Shown one piece after another: positions 10,741 to 21,201 of a stretch of DNA of 64,000 bases. Within the stretch, counting starts at the first letter, position 1. The number at the start of each line of letters is the position of its first letter. The notes below the pieces were generated by a model. The model was not told where the DNA came from and did not search any database. It saw only the letters and a program-made list of their open reading frames with translations. This stretch comes from Amoebophrya sp. A120 (Eukaryota > Sar > Dinophyceae > Syndiniales > Amoebophryaceae), in assembly GCA_905178155.1 (NCBI GenBank), contig CAJINV010000001.1, positions 3,339,675-3,403,674 on the forward strand, in the 5' to 3' direction. The translations under genes were made by a program, and so were the position numbers.

Positions 10741-11286
10741 TTCTAAAGTTCTGGAGAAGTGCACCTGGTGCATGAAATTTTTGTCCCATAAGAATGCACA
10801 GAACATTCTTTGGTCTTTGATCATCTTCGACGTTGCCTGCTTGCAACCCTTAAAAATCGGACCATCCTTGCAAACACCGAAACCCACCATTCTGACCGCG
10901 ACGGTAGAAATAACGCCCGGTTGACAAATTTTTGCTCGCTGACCCAGAAGGTGGACGAGGGAGGGCAACTTTTACCAACATCGAAATTGCTATTGCACGT
11001 GTAAAGGCCTAAGCGCCATGAAAGAATCAGTAGACCGTTCATTTGCTGGGTTCACAAGTAGCCCGTGTTCTTGGGCTCATCATTCACTAGGTACTTCTTT
11101 TCTTGATATCGTAACGGCGAAAAGAGAGACGCCTCGTGCTCGTCGTTTGATTTTGAAAAAGATAGAAGTATTGAGAAATCGAAATTGCAAGTGGTCTCGA
11201 CGTCCTCGTTAGATTTATTTCATCATTAGGTGTATTAAAACTGAGTACTCCTGATAGTGTAGCATCCTGCTCTCTTGCGAGCTTTT
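10741..11286. other. Region between sorting-nexin stop and methyltransferase start
   Basis: About 550 bp. An open frame on the minus strand continues from the methyltransferase up to a Met at 10968, so part may be coding. Otherwise I see no feature. Confidence 0.4.
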
Positions 11287-14200
11287 TTAATCCTCGTCCA
11301 TCATTTCTTGCGAATCCAATCCCCAATCCAGCAGATCCGCCTTACTCACTACTCCGCGCGCCGCCAGCGACGCCCGCATGGTCACGCCAAGCTCTTTTTG
11401 CCGCGAAACGAACTCCTCCTGGGCGTTTTCTGTTTTGATGTAGACATAGGGATGGATAGTAGGCAAAAAGTCAGAGAAAAACATCAGCTTGATGACCAAG
11501 TATAATCACATCAACATCACATGCAGTACTCCATTTCTGCGCCCTGTCCTGCCGCATCAGGCGCAACTCTTCAGCGGCAACCTGGTGCGCAAACCGCGTC
11601 CACGATTCCATCCCGCCTACTTGACGCTTCAAGAAGCTAATCTGGTCGCACAGGCCGCCAAGCTGCTCCTCCTTCGAAAGCCCCCGAAAAACCGAATCCC
11701 AGAACCCTCCGTGCTCGCTCAATTTGATGGTCAGGCTGTTGTAGAAAAAAATGCTCAATTCTTTAAAAATGGTGGGTTGAATTGCTATACTTATGAATGT
11801 CTGAGGACAGCTCCAGCACGCTCACCACCAGATTGTGTAAGTCCCAGGAACGCGAACTGCGCTGGTGAGACAGTGAAACTTATCTGAGTTTATTTCTAGT
11901 ACCGCTTCTCTCGATTCTGTCTTAAATTTCGCCGAAGCATTTCCGTCTTCCTTTCCATGAAGTCCAGCTCGTCAAATATGCGCAGGCTGGCATGCAGATC
12001 CAGCATCTCCCGTTCGCACGCCACGATCATGATATTGTAGACAGCATGCGCAGTCCCATTCGCCTGCTCGCCCCCACTAGCGTGAAGGCCGGTTTTTCCG
12101 GCCCCGGAAAGCGCCAAGGAGGATACCTGCATCGCAAATTATGGCAAGTGGAGAGGATGAAAAACGTTTTTGAGCATAGAAAAGCAGAAGACGCTAGGCG
12201 ATGATCGCCGAAATTCATTCATCAAAAAACACAGCACGCGAAAAGTCGTGTAGACGTACTTAAGCAGTACCAGCGTCCTGTTCATATTTTCCTCTCCGGC
12301 CAAGGTTCTCCGCAGCTTCTGACTTTATCAACTGTAAAAATGTCTGGGTCTGGAAGAATGCAACTTGTCATGCTGATTTAGGATTCTAAAAAAATCTGTA
12401 TTGCATGAGCAGCAAAGAGAGTCCAAATCTTGCAGCACGGAAAGAGCATTTGTCATGCGGATTAGGCTTCAGGAAGCCCTCTAAAAATCTGTGATGCTAG
12501 GGCATGCATCACAGACTTGAGGAGTCATGCAAAATGTGCATGACAAACCTGGCAATCTTCCAGACCCAGACATTTTTACATTTGATAGACTTTCGATGAA
12601 CGCATTTCTCTCGAGATTTCGCAAGACCTCGAAGTTTCGCTGCAGCGAGCTCAGCTCGAAACTCCGGTTCCGCAGCTGTCTCTTCTGTTCGTTCAAAAAT
12701 TTCTTGCAGGCTTCGGGCGTCAGCTTCACGGTAGCTACAGCGGATGATGTCGCACGAGGACATAAATTACTGGTCGTCCGGAAGAAGGCGGAAGTAGACT
12801 TTCTCTCTTTAACACCCGCTGGCAGCAGTCCGCCCTTAGACGTAGTCTTCGACGATCTCCTGGAATAAATTTTGCTGTTGTTGTTCAAATTATTGTCTAC
12901 TTCAGCTTCACCACCATTGTTCAAATCCAGGTCCTGTGCCTCTGCCTTATCAAGAACAGCGTCGTCGTTGTTCTGCTCACGCGAAGTAGGGCGACCATTT
13001 TTGGCTTCGTTGAAACTCGCGCTCAAGTCTATCCTGAGTAAAAACCTACCCACACCAGAGTCAGGACGGAGATTTTGCAACACAAACCTAGGAGTTTTGT
13101 GAGTCACGCATGACAAGTTGCGCTCTGCAGGAGTGTAGTGCAGGTTAGCAAGTGCAGCCGCATCACAGATTCATCTGCTCATCCTGTTCACAGCATCACA
13201 AATTCCAAAACACGATTAGAAATGGCTCTCATGGGGATGCGCATTACAAGTCTTTAACTTGTATTGCAAACATGCATCACATCAGAAAAAAAAGTTTCAA
13301 TTTTCTTAAGGTCAAAATGCACAGCGTTCGTGCTAATTCAGGTCATTTTAGTGCAAAACTGGTCTTGTTAAGTCAAAAACAACAAAAACGCCGGAAAAGC
13401 GCACGGCGGGGCCACATAATTAAGCGCTAAAAGTGCCCTCATGTGCGAAAATGCGACAAAAAAAGGAAAAAAGTCGCAAACTGAGCAAAATAACGACAAA
13501 AATGAGCATAAAGGCACACTCGCAAAAACTTGCGAAATTCGAAAAAAGTCGCGAGCTGTGAGCTATAAGGTTAAAAGTCGCCCGCTGTTTTTTTTTTCGA
13601 AATCGCTTAAAATAGATCAGATTTAAGCAAATTGCATCAAAAAAGCGCGAAAATGCAAACAAATGCGTCAAAATGACGCGAAAACCCGCAAAAATGCACC
13701 AAAGTGCGCTAATTGACCAGAAAACGCGGCAACTTCACAACAATACGCGCGCAGGCGGAAACCGTGCACCAAAACGCAGCGCCACAGTTTTGCGATGCTT
13801 GTCGCTGCGTTTGTTAGTCTATTTGGCAGGTGGTTCGATTCTAGAACGCCCACAATGTGCTGAAATGCGCCAAATTCGAATAAAAAACTACAGAAACGCG
13901 AACACAGGCGCTGTAAGTAAGCAAAATAAAAGAAAAACGAGACAAAAATCCCCAAAGAAGCACGCACATGCGCGCAGACAAACAGCACGAGTCAAAACAC
14001 GACAAAAAGCATGGCCCAAGGCCGGCAAGAACGGACGCCGTCCACCTGATTCCAGTACAGTTGTCTCGCTTATTCAGGCGAAAATGTGAACAAAGTGGAA
14101 CAGATCTGGCTAGCAAACTAACGCGCTCGGCTTCGGAATCGCTCGTGGCGCTGGCCAACGAAAAGCAACAACGGCAAAGAGACAGCTTCTTCGTGCTAAC

Positions 14201-17200
14201 TAGGGCCATCCTGGTGCAGATTGGGTCTCGCTAAGCCAAAAAGACAAAAAGGCGACTAATTTTGCAGAAGTTATCAACTTGTATTGCAAACATGTATCAC
14301 ATCCATGGAAAGAAAAGCGCCAACTTTCTTAAGGTACAGACGCGCCTTTTTGGTGCTAATTCGACTCATTTCACTGCAGAACAGGTCTTGTTAAGTCAAA
14401 AAGAGCGAAATGGTTGGACGAAAAAGCGCACGGCGGGGCCACCTTGTTAAGCCTAAAAATTGCGCAAATGCGCCAAAATGCAAAAACTAAGGCGGAAAGG
14501 GCGCAAATTTTTCAAAATAGGCACAAAAGTGCGCCACTATGCGCATTCTCGGAAAATGCGCAAAGTCGCAACATTGCGCGCGCCGATGATTTTGCAGCGG
14601 TTCACAGCGCGTTGGCGCTGTCGCACCCGTAAGGCTAACTCCCGACAGTTTGGTCGTACTTAGGACCAAAATGCGCCAAAAGAGCTCCCCTCAGCTCAAA
14701 AAGGTGCGCAAATGCACCAACAGACGCAAACTAAAGCAAAAACGTCGCAAAGCCATCGAAATAGGTGAAAAAGTGCAACACTTTGCAAATTCTCCAAAAA
14801 GGCGCAAAAGCGCGACAAGGCGCGCGCCGGTGATTTTGCAGGAGCAAGTCCGCAGAGCGGTGGCGCTATCGCATCCGCCAGGCCAATTCCAGACAGTTTG
14901 GCCGTTCTGAGGACCAAAATGCGCCACAGAAACTTCCTCCAACTTAAAAAGGCACAAAAGCGCGACGAAATGAACGAAATACGGCAAACCGGCGGCGAAA
15001 ATAACCAGCCCCAGGCGGTTTGTTCGTTTTTAGCCCCAAAATGCGCCAGAAAAGCTCCGCGTAGCTCGAAAAGGCGCAAAAACGCAACAAAATGAACGAA
15101 GTACGGCAAAAAAGCAACGGAAAGACACCCAAAAAGGAAGACGAAGGCAAAACATGGACAGCGTCGCCACTTTTAGCGTAAAACCTTAGCAACCGCGGCG
15201 CCTCTCATGCTTGGCAAGTCGGGGCTGGCGCTGCAGCGCAGCAAGGATAGTAAGCCCACAAATGCAGACAAGGAGCGAAAAACGCCGCCGCGTCACTCTT
15301 CTGCGCCCTGACATGAAGATAAACCCCACGCGGCCAACGCGCGAAACGAAAAACACCAGAAAAATGTCCGCACCAAGAAGCAGGCCGCTGGCTGACACGC
15401 CGGACCGGCCTCCGGGATTGCATTACATGGAAAACCAACGAAGGGCCTCGCTTGGTGCTAATTCAGGGGCGCTTACGCGAAGCAGTCGCGCCACTAGCTC
15501 TGGAAGCAAAGTGCGAAAGACACAGCCGGCGCCGCGTGTTTGGCCCACGAAAATTTCGACACGAAAAAGAGAAAAAGGGCGCCAACTGCAGAGGCGGGCT
15601 GCTGTTCATGTTCCTACTGGCATAAAATAAATAGCAAAAATGCAAAAAAAAGCCCCGGCAAAAAAAAGCACAAAGCGCCACGGAGCCGCACGCCTTAGCT
15701 CCGACATGGAGACCCGCGCCGCGCGGGCAACATGAAAAACGGACAGCACCCCAAAGGCGCCCACGTCAGCACGCGAGCAGGTGGCGGGGAAAACGAATCG
15801 CCTGCCGAGGCTACACTACACGCAAAGAAAGAAAAAGCCGAAGGGGCGGGGCAAAGTCTAAAATCTTCCGCGAACATGGGGAGGGCGAAGCCGCCCGGCA
15901 GCGCAAGCTTGCGCGCGCTGCAAAAATTAAAAAAGTTTCTCTTTTCATTTTTTCAAATATTCATCATCTAAAATCTCGGGCAGTGCTCGATTCAAATCTC
16001 TTGGGGAGTCTTCCTGTCTTTGCAAATCTGCATTACAACTCTGGTGTGGGTACGTTTTTACTCAGGATAAAGTCTTGTGCGTCTTTCATGTCGACATCAT
16101 ATCAAATGCAAACATGTCTGGATCTGGAAGAGTCATGCTGTTTTTGCATGACACAGAAGGTCTGGCATGGAAGCTCTAGCATCACAGGTTTCGAGAAGCT
16201 TCCGCAATGCTGAATCCGCATGACACATCCCCCACTTTGGTGACAGAAACTGGGCAGCTTTTGCTACCTATGCATGAGAGATTTTTCAGTGTGCTGAAAT
16301 GCACATCACAGGTTTGTATTCTTCCAGACCCAGACATTTTTGCATTTAATACATCACCAGTTGCGACTAAATCCGCCAGTTCCTGAACGAGTTGCAAATG
16401 GTCGAGACCGGACACCCGGCACAAGCCCTTCTGCCGGTCCAAAAGCTTGAAAGGGTTGTTTAACCGGTGCCCCGAGCAGAATTGCTGCTCCAGCGCGCCC
16501 ACTGAGAGTAATTCCGCCTTCCTCCTCTTCCCGGTGGCGGCTTCGAACCCCAGCCAAGCCTGAAACAGGTCCAACCCCACAAAATGCGGCCGCTGCAACA
16601 GGCGCATCAACCAGAACCGGAGTTCCGCTTGCAGGTTCCGGATCTCCATCCCCTCGCGCTCCGACACCAGATCTCCCTTCTTTTCGTTCAGGTGGGACGA
16701 GGCGAGCAGGGGCGGCACGAAGAAGCCCGGCAGAAGCTTGGGCAGCTTCACAGCAAGCCACTGGAAATCGGCGACCGTCCGCCGCACCGCGAAGCTTTTT
16801 TTGGCGTCGTCAAACAGGAAGAAACCGCAAACGAGGAAATCCATGTGGTCTGCGTGGAACCAGCGGGACTGCCGCACGGGGTCGCGCACAAAAACCTCAA
16901 AAGCTTCGGTTTCCACCCGGACCGTGTCGTCGCCACAGCACTTCGAGAAAATCACGGAATGCGGTAATCTGTCCAACCGGTCCTTACTGACGTCCACCCT
17001 TGTACTTTTTCCCCTGATGGGATTGTTAGTGCCGTCAATACAACTGCCTTTATTTCCACCAGCTGATGACCGCAATTTCGAATCACTCTCGACGTCATCT
17101 CGTGCCGAACCGGAGCTTGTGCGCGAGCGTGGTTTCATTTGCGCCCCCACTGAGTGGACAGATACGACTTTGCGACTTGCTGACAGGTCAGCGACATTTT

Positions 17201-20070
17201 CCTTGCTATGTTGATCCTCTGGCAGGTTGCGATCGTTGTTCGACGTACCATGATCTTCACAACTAGCATTGCTTTTCGTCATATTGGCCTGGTTTTTACT
17301 CATCTTCCTGCCGTTCTTGCTACTGATCCCCTTTGCTTCTGCAAGCAACTGCCCCGCTGCTGTCCCTGAACCTACGACTGTGCCCTTCGATTTCGTCTCA
17401 AAAGACTTTTGCGATGTTGGGGAGGCGGTCCGCGGCGTCACGACGACGGGTAGGCTCAAGTCGTTGTTATTGAACACCAATTGCTCTGAAAACTCTTCCT
17501 GCTCCGGGATCCGCAGGTCGCTTCGGCGCTCGTAGCTCAGCAATTTGCTCCGCAACTCCGGTTCCCCGCGGAAAACTGTGGTCGCAGAACTGAAATTGGT
17601 ACTGCCATGGACAGAAAAGCGCGTCGGTCGCCCGATGGGCTGCGAGGTCATGCGCGGATCAAGCTGCTCGTTGTGCGCGGTGGACACGCGGACTGGCGCG
17701 CTTCCTATCAACACATCGACTTCCTCAGCGATTTTGGCACGCCGCTCCGCGATCGAGGGTCCTCGGGATGCTGTTGCACCAGGATAGTTTGAAGATCCAT
17801 TCTGGGGCTGGTGCAGCAGCGGCTGCCCGAACGAGGGCCGCGGGTCACTAGTGCATAAGCCTGCTCCAGCACGCTCTTGACTCCCTGTAATAATCGTTGC
17901 CGGCGACGCACGAGAGCTCGACGAGAGGTGGTGTCCCGGAGGACCCGCGAGCGATCGCCCTGCAAAAGACTGAGAAGTAGAGCCGTGATCCGCCAGGTAC
18001 AAGTCGTTCTTGGGTCCGCCAAATACAACACGACCGCAAGAAGGAGCCCCCCCGGCGGCACTGGACAGCAAGGCCGGGTTCAAGTTGACATTCACCAGCG
18101 GGCTCGCTCCATTTGCGGTGCCGGGACTTGCGCGGCTGCTGGTGCCGTGAACGGATGTGGAAACTCGGTGAAGAAAATCGTCTATCACGTCATGCTCTAG
18201 TGTCGGATGCGCACCTGGCCGCGGCCCCTGTGTCTCCGGTACTGGTTCCTCAGCAGGATTGCTGCTTCTGTGTCCTCGCGCACTCGAAGACGAGGAAGAA
18301 GACGAATGCAGAACTAGCACTGGCGTTTTTAGCGGAGAACGAGACGAGCGTTGTCCACCTGCAGGAAAGGTTTTGCTTGCTGTTGCTCCTCTGTGTTCTG
18401 CTTGATCTGCGCCATCTCGCTCCAGCCCGCTCCCTGGTGGATGAAAATTGTCGACCACGAGCGTCGCGTCGCTCTCCGCAAGACTCTCGTCTAACTTGGA
18501 GAGGCGCGGCGACTGCTCATCGGAATGAATTAGACCTATATTCGCTCCTAGATCAACATCGTTCGCATGAAGATCCGAGGGGTGTATTCTTAAGGCTGCG
18601 CCACGCTCCGGTGTTCTTTTTTTTGTACTGCTGGCGTTTCTCGAGGTAGACAGGACTCTGACCGGTTTGGAGCCGCCGGGGGTGCTACTTTTCGGTAACA
18701 CGAGCCTGCTGGTGGTTGTCCCTTCAAGCAGAATGTCTTCGTCTAGTTGATCAGGGTCAACAGCTCGATCACGTGTAGTCTTCGCTCTCGCCGGAGGATC
18801 AAAGAGCTCTGCCAATTCGTTCTGCAAGTTGCGCTCCAGCAGGGTCGAAGCCGCACTGCTTCCCTGTGGCGGTGGCGTTTCTCTTGCATTTTTCGTACAT
18901 GAATTTTCACCCTTAATGCCGGAGCCTGCCTCTGCGCCGTTATTCCCATCGCGCGGGGGAAGAACCGACGGTGAGCTGAGGTGGACCTTTTGAACATCTG
19001 GCGGCTTCGTAGCAAAGCGGTCCAACAAATTTTCTTCCCCCGTCCCAGCTCCGCAAATGTTGTCATCATTTTTTCCAGCGTCTAAACCTATATCGTCCCG
19101 TTGTACACCTCCTACCTGCTCTGTTAATATTTCTTCTAGCCCGCCCGCAGCACCGGGTGAGAGCAGGGACCGACCTTCTTGCGACCCGACGGAGAGAGAG
19201 TAAACCTCATCGTACAGGATTTCTTCCCGCGCATTACGGACAAATCGCAGCAACCTTGCGTGATCTGTTTCCAGGTTGTTGTCGACGTTGATGTTCTCGT
19301 CATCTTCGACGTGATGTTCATCCTGTTCCGCTTCTTCTTCTTGTTCGTTCGCGCCATCGAAGCCGCTATCCTGTTCATTCATATTCACTTCCCGTCCAAA
19401 TTCATGATAATCGGCGTCACTGTTCAGAGGCAAAAGCTCCTCCGGCAATAAAGCGCTGTCTTCTTCTTCATGGAGCGGGCCCGGACGAGGGCCTGCAGCC
19501 CCACTACTCTCGTAGCTTGCTTTCCACGACCCATTTTTGGCACCAGGAACTAGTACGTTTGGTGTAGTTATCTTATTTCCAGTTGATGGTAGTTGGGAAG
19601 ATTCTTCAGAAGCAATCTTTTCGCCCTCGACATGGACATCAGCATCACCAGAGTCTATCAAATGCAAAAGTGTCTGGGTCTGGAAGATTCTGACACTTGT
19701 CATGCACGTTTTGCATGAGCCATGATGTCTGTGATGCATACCCTAGCACTACAGATTTTCTGAGGGCTTCTTGATGCCTATTCCGCCTGACAAATGCCCT
19801 CTCCGCGTAGCCAAAATTGCATTCCCTTTGCTGGTCAGGCAATACAGATTTTTTTGGAATCCAAATGCAGCGTCACAAGTTCGGACTCTTCCAGACCCAG
19901 ACATTTTTACATTTGATAGAGTCGCGTCTGTCATCATTTCCAGGTGTACCGCGCGCCTCTGCAGATGATAGCGTCTGACCTTCTGGCACGAGCAGGACAC
20001 GACCTCCAGCGGGAGGAAGCAGCGTGGTGGATTCTTCGTCATCGCTGGAAGATACTTCTTCTTCCGACAT
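11287..20070 (-). CDS. Sorting-nexin-like protein with PX domain and BAR-like C terminus
   Basis: Resolved 5' exons are 20070-19919, 19650-16352, 16094-16070 and 13024-12588, each join at an introner duplication in frame. Further exons lie near 12320-12260, 12126-11903, 11856-11800, 11780-11510 and 11490-11287; several of those splice points are unresolved. Residues 1-940 are acidic, Ser/Asn-rich and look disordered. A PX domain follows at about 940-1085, with FEVFVRD, FAVRRTVADFQWL, a PP-loop (FFVPPLL) and RNLQAELRFWLMRLL. The C-terminal part (from about residue 1165) is helical and charged, with ERKTEMLRRNLRQNREKR and KELSIFFYNSLTIKLSE, as expected of a membrane-bending BAR region. PX domains bind phosphoinositides, so an endosomal sorting role is likely. 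Start at MSEEEVSSSDDEES; in-frame Met codons further upstream give less plausible sequence. The 3,045-nt third intron is an expanded introner. Confidence 0.76.
12326..12587. mobile_element. Introner element, family A, in sorting-nexin gene
   Basis: 262 bp with CTGGGTCTGGAA / TTCCAGACCCAG ends and the GACTT duplication at 12321-12325 and 12588-12592. Joining gives AFIESQKLRRTLAGEE in frame. Confidence 0.92.
13256..13433 (+). repeat. Diverged repeat unit start, copy 1, in nested insertion
   Basis: It starts AACTTGTATTGCAAACATG and includes GTGCTAATTC, GGTCTTGTTAAGTCAAAAA and GCGCACGGCGGGGCCAC. The same ordered blocks recur at 14276-14460, 1,020 bp away. Confidence 0.8.
14276..14460 (+). repeat. 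Diverged repeat unit start, copy 2, in nested insertion
   Basis: Matches 13256-13433 block by block with substitutions and small indels. A third, weaker match (TTGGTGCTAATTCAGG) lies near 15453, and a smaller unit (GACCAAAATGCGCCA-like) recurs at about 14665, 14910 and 15035. Confidence 0.75.
16100..16351. mobile_element. Introner element, family A, in sorting-nexin gene
   Basis: 252 bp with the CATCA duplication at 16095-16099 and 16352-16356. It is nearly identical in length and sequence to the element at 24453-24704 in IFT140. Confidence 0.92.
19656..19918. mobile_element. Introner element, family A, in sorting-nexin gene
   Basis: 263 bp with the GAGTC duplication at 19651-19655 and 19919-19923. 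It separates the first coding exon from the rest; the join reads DDRRDSGDADVHVEG. Closely similar to 8193-8455. Confidence 0.92.
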
Positions 20071-21201
20071 CAGGAATAAACAGGCCCGGTGGGGCGGAAC
20101 GAAAGAAGTCGTGGACGGTGGATCTCTTGTCCTCTCTTCAACTTTTGCTGGGCTTGTACTACACGATAAACGACTACAGCTACTCACAAACAAGTGGCAG
20201 CGGCATATTAAAAGCTTTTGAATATGATCCTTTCACATTTCACCAGGACGTCGCACCGATTGCTGTTCCAGAAAAAATCGGAACTGCGTCTGACCTGTAA
20301 ACGAAAGCACACAAAAAACCTGCGGGCGAAACGACAAAATCGAAAGCATTGATGAAGATCGGTGAAGACTGATGGGAGCATTTTTTGCTGCGTTAGAGGA
20401 CCATCATTCCCTGCGTTGTGGAACACCGTATCGGGAAAGAAACACGGCTCCTCGGTCATCATGGTTACACAACTAATACTCTTGTTAAACAACAGCTGCG
20501 AGGATACCACGGCTGTCGAAGTCACGCAAAGCACTCAGTCTCTATTACTCGACTTGTCGTCCTGCTTTTTCTTATCAGTTTCCCTGATAAGAGTCTTGAA
20601 TCGTTCTCATTATGTTCTTTTTGTTCCTCATAGCAGATCTGCCTCCTTAGGTCAGACTTGCTACCTGAAAGGTAAAGTTCGCAATAAACTTGATGTTCTA
20701 AAAAACTGTACTAAGACTATAGCTTCGCACCACAGCAGCGCTGCGTGTTCGCTGCCAACCTTGCTATGTGCATCGACAAAAGCAATTGTCGAGCACATCC
20801 AGCACAGGAAGACAGCGACATCTTCCAGTAAAAACAACCAAACAACAAAGACCAACTAGGGTTCTTCTAAACGCTTTGAAAGTCATTCTTTATTCAAATT
20901 TGGACTCAGCAGATGAATGCAACACAATCTTCCATACCACCCAGCATGACAACCTCGACCAGCATACCCCCCACTAGCATGGTACGTTTTACTCGTCATC
21001 GATGTCCTCGTCGATTTCTTCATCGACCTCATCCCCATCCGGCTTCCACGTGGACGCCTGTGATTTTCGAAAAATCTTTCCCATGCCGAATTTGATCATT
21101 AGTATCACATCATAAGAAGAGGGACGAGTGGATCTTCATGCGCATCATGCCTGCTAAAAAACTAGTCCAGGATAAAAAATGTACAAAACAACTTTATTAA
21201 T
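20071..21201. other. Intergenic region between IFT140 and sorting-nexin genes
   Basis: About 1.1 kb with only short open frames lacking any domain. It should contain the IFT140 3' UTR and the 5' region of the sorting-nexin gene. No RNA gene or repeat seen. Confidence 0.5.

Larger units (their letters stand above)
13254..16006. mobile_element. Nested 2.75-kb insertion inside an introner
   Basis: It is flanked by AGTCT at 13249-13253 and 16007-16011, a 5-bp duplication relative to the uninterrupted homologous element at 21399-21794. The ends TTAACTTGTATTGC and CTCTTGGGG are not inverted repeats of each other. The interior is rich in AAAATGCGCCAAAA-type motifs, holds diverged repeat units about 1.02 kb apart, and has no convincing coding sequence. 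Confidence 0.75.
13030..16069. mobile_element. Expanded 3.0-kb introner element, family B, with nested insertion
   Basis: The ends TATCCTGAGTAAAAAC and (reversed) TATCCTGAGTAAAAACGTAC match the family. The AAGTC duplication lies at 13025-13029 and 16070-16074, proving one insertion. The outer arms match the compact element at 21399-21794, but between GCATTACAAGTCT and TCCTGTCTTTGC a 2.75-kb block is inserted. The host frame continues as VDMKDAQDLSASFNEAKNG. Confidence 0.92.

Noticed and set aside
13441-15130. Repeated AAAATGCGCCA-type motifs considered as a CRISPR array
   Set aside because: Repeats are degenerate and irregularly spaced, there are no unique equal-length spacers, and the genome is eukaryotic.
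15211-15630. Plus-strand 139-codon frame in the nested insertion
   Set aside because: Basic, low-complexity translation, no domain, and situated in repeat-derived DNA.
20208-20859. Short frames between the sorting-nexin and IFT140 genes
   Set aside because: No domain, no splice-consistent neighbours, and opposing overlapping frames; treated as intergenic.
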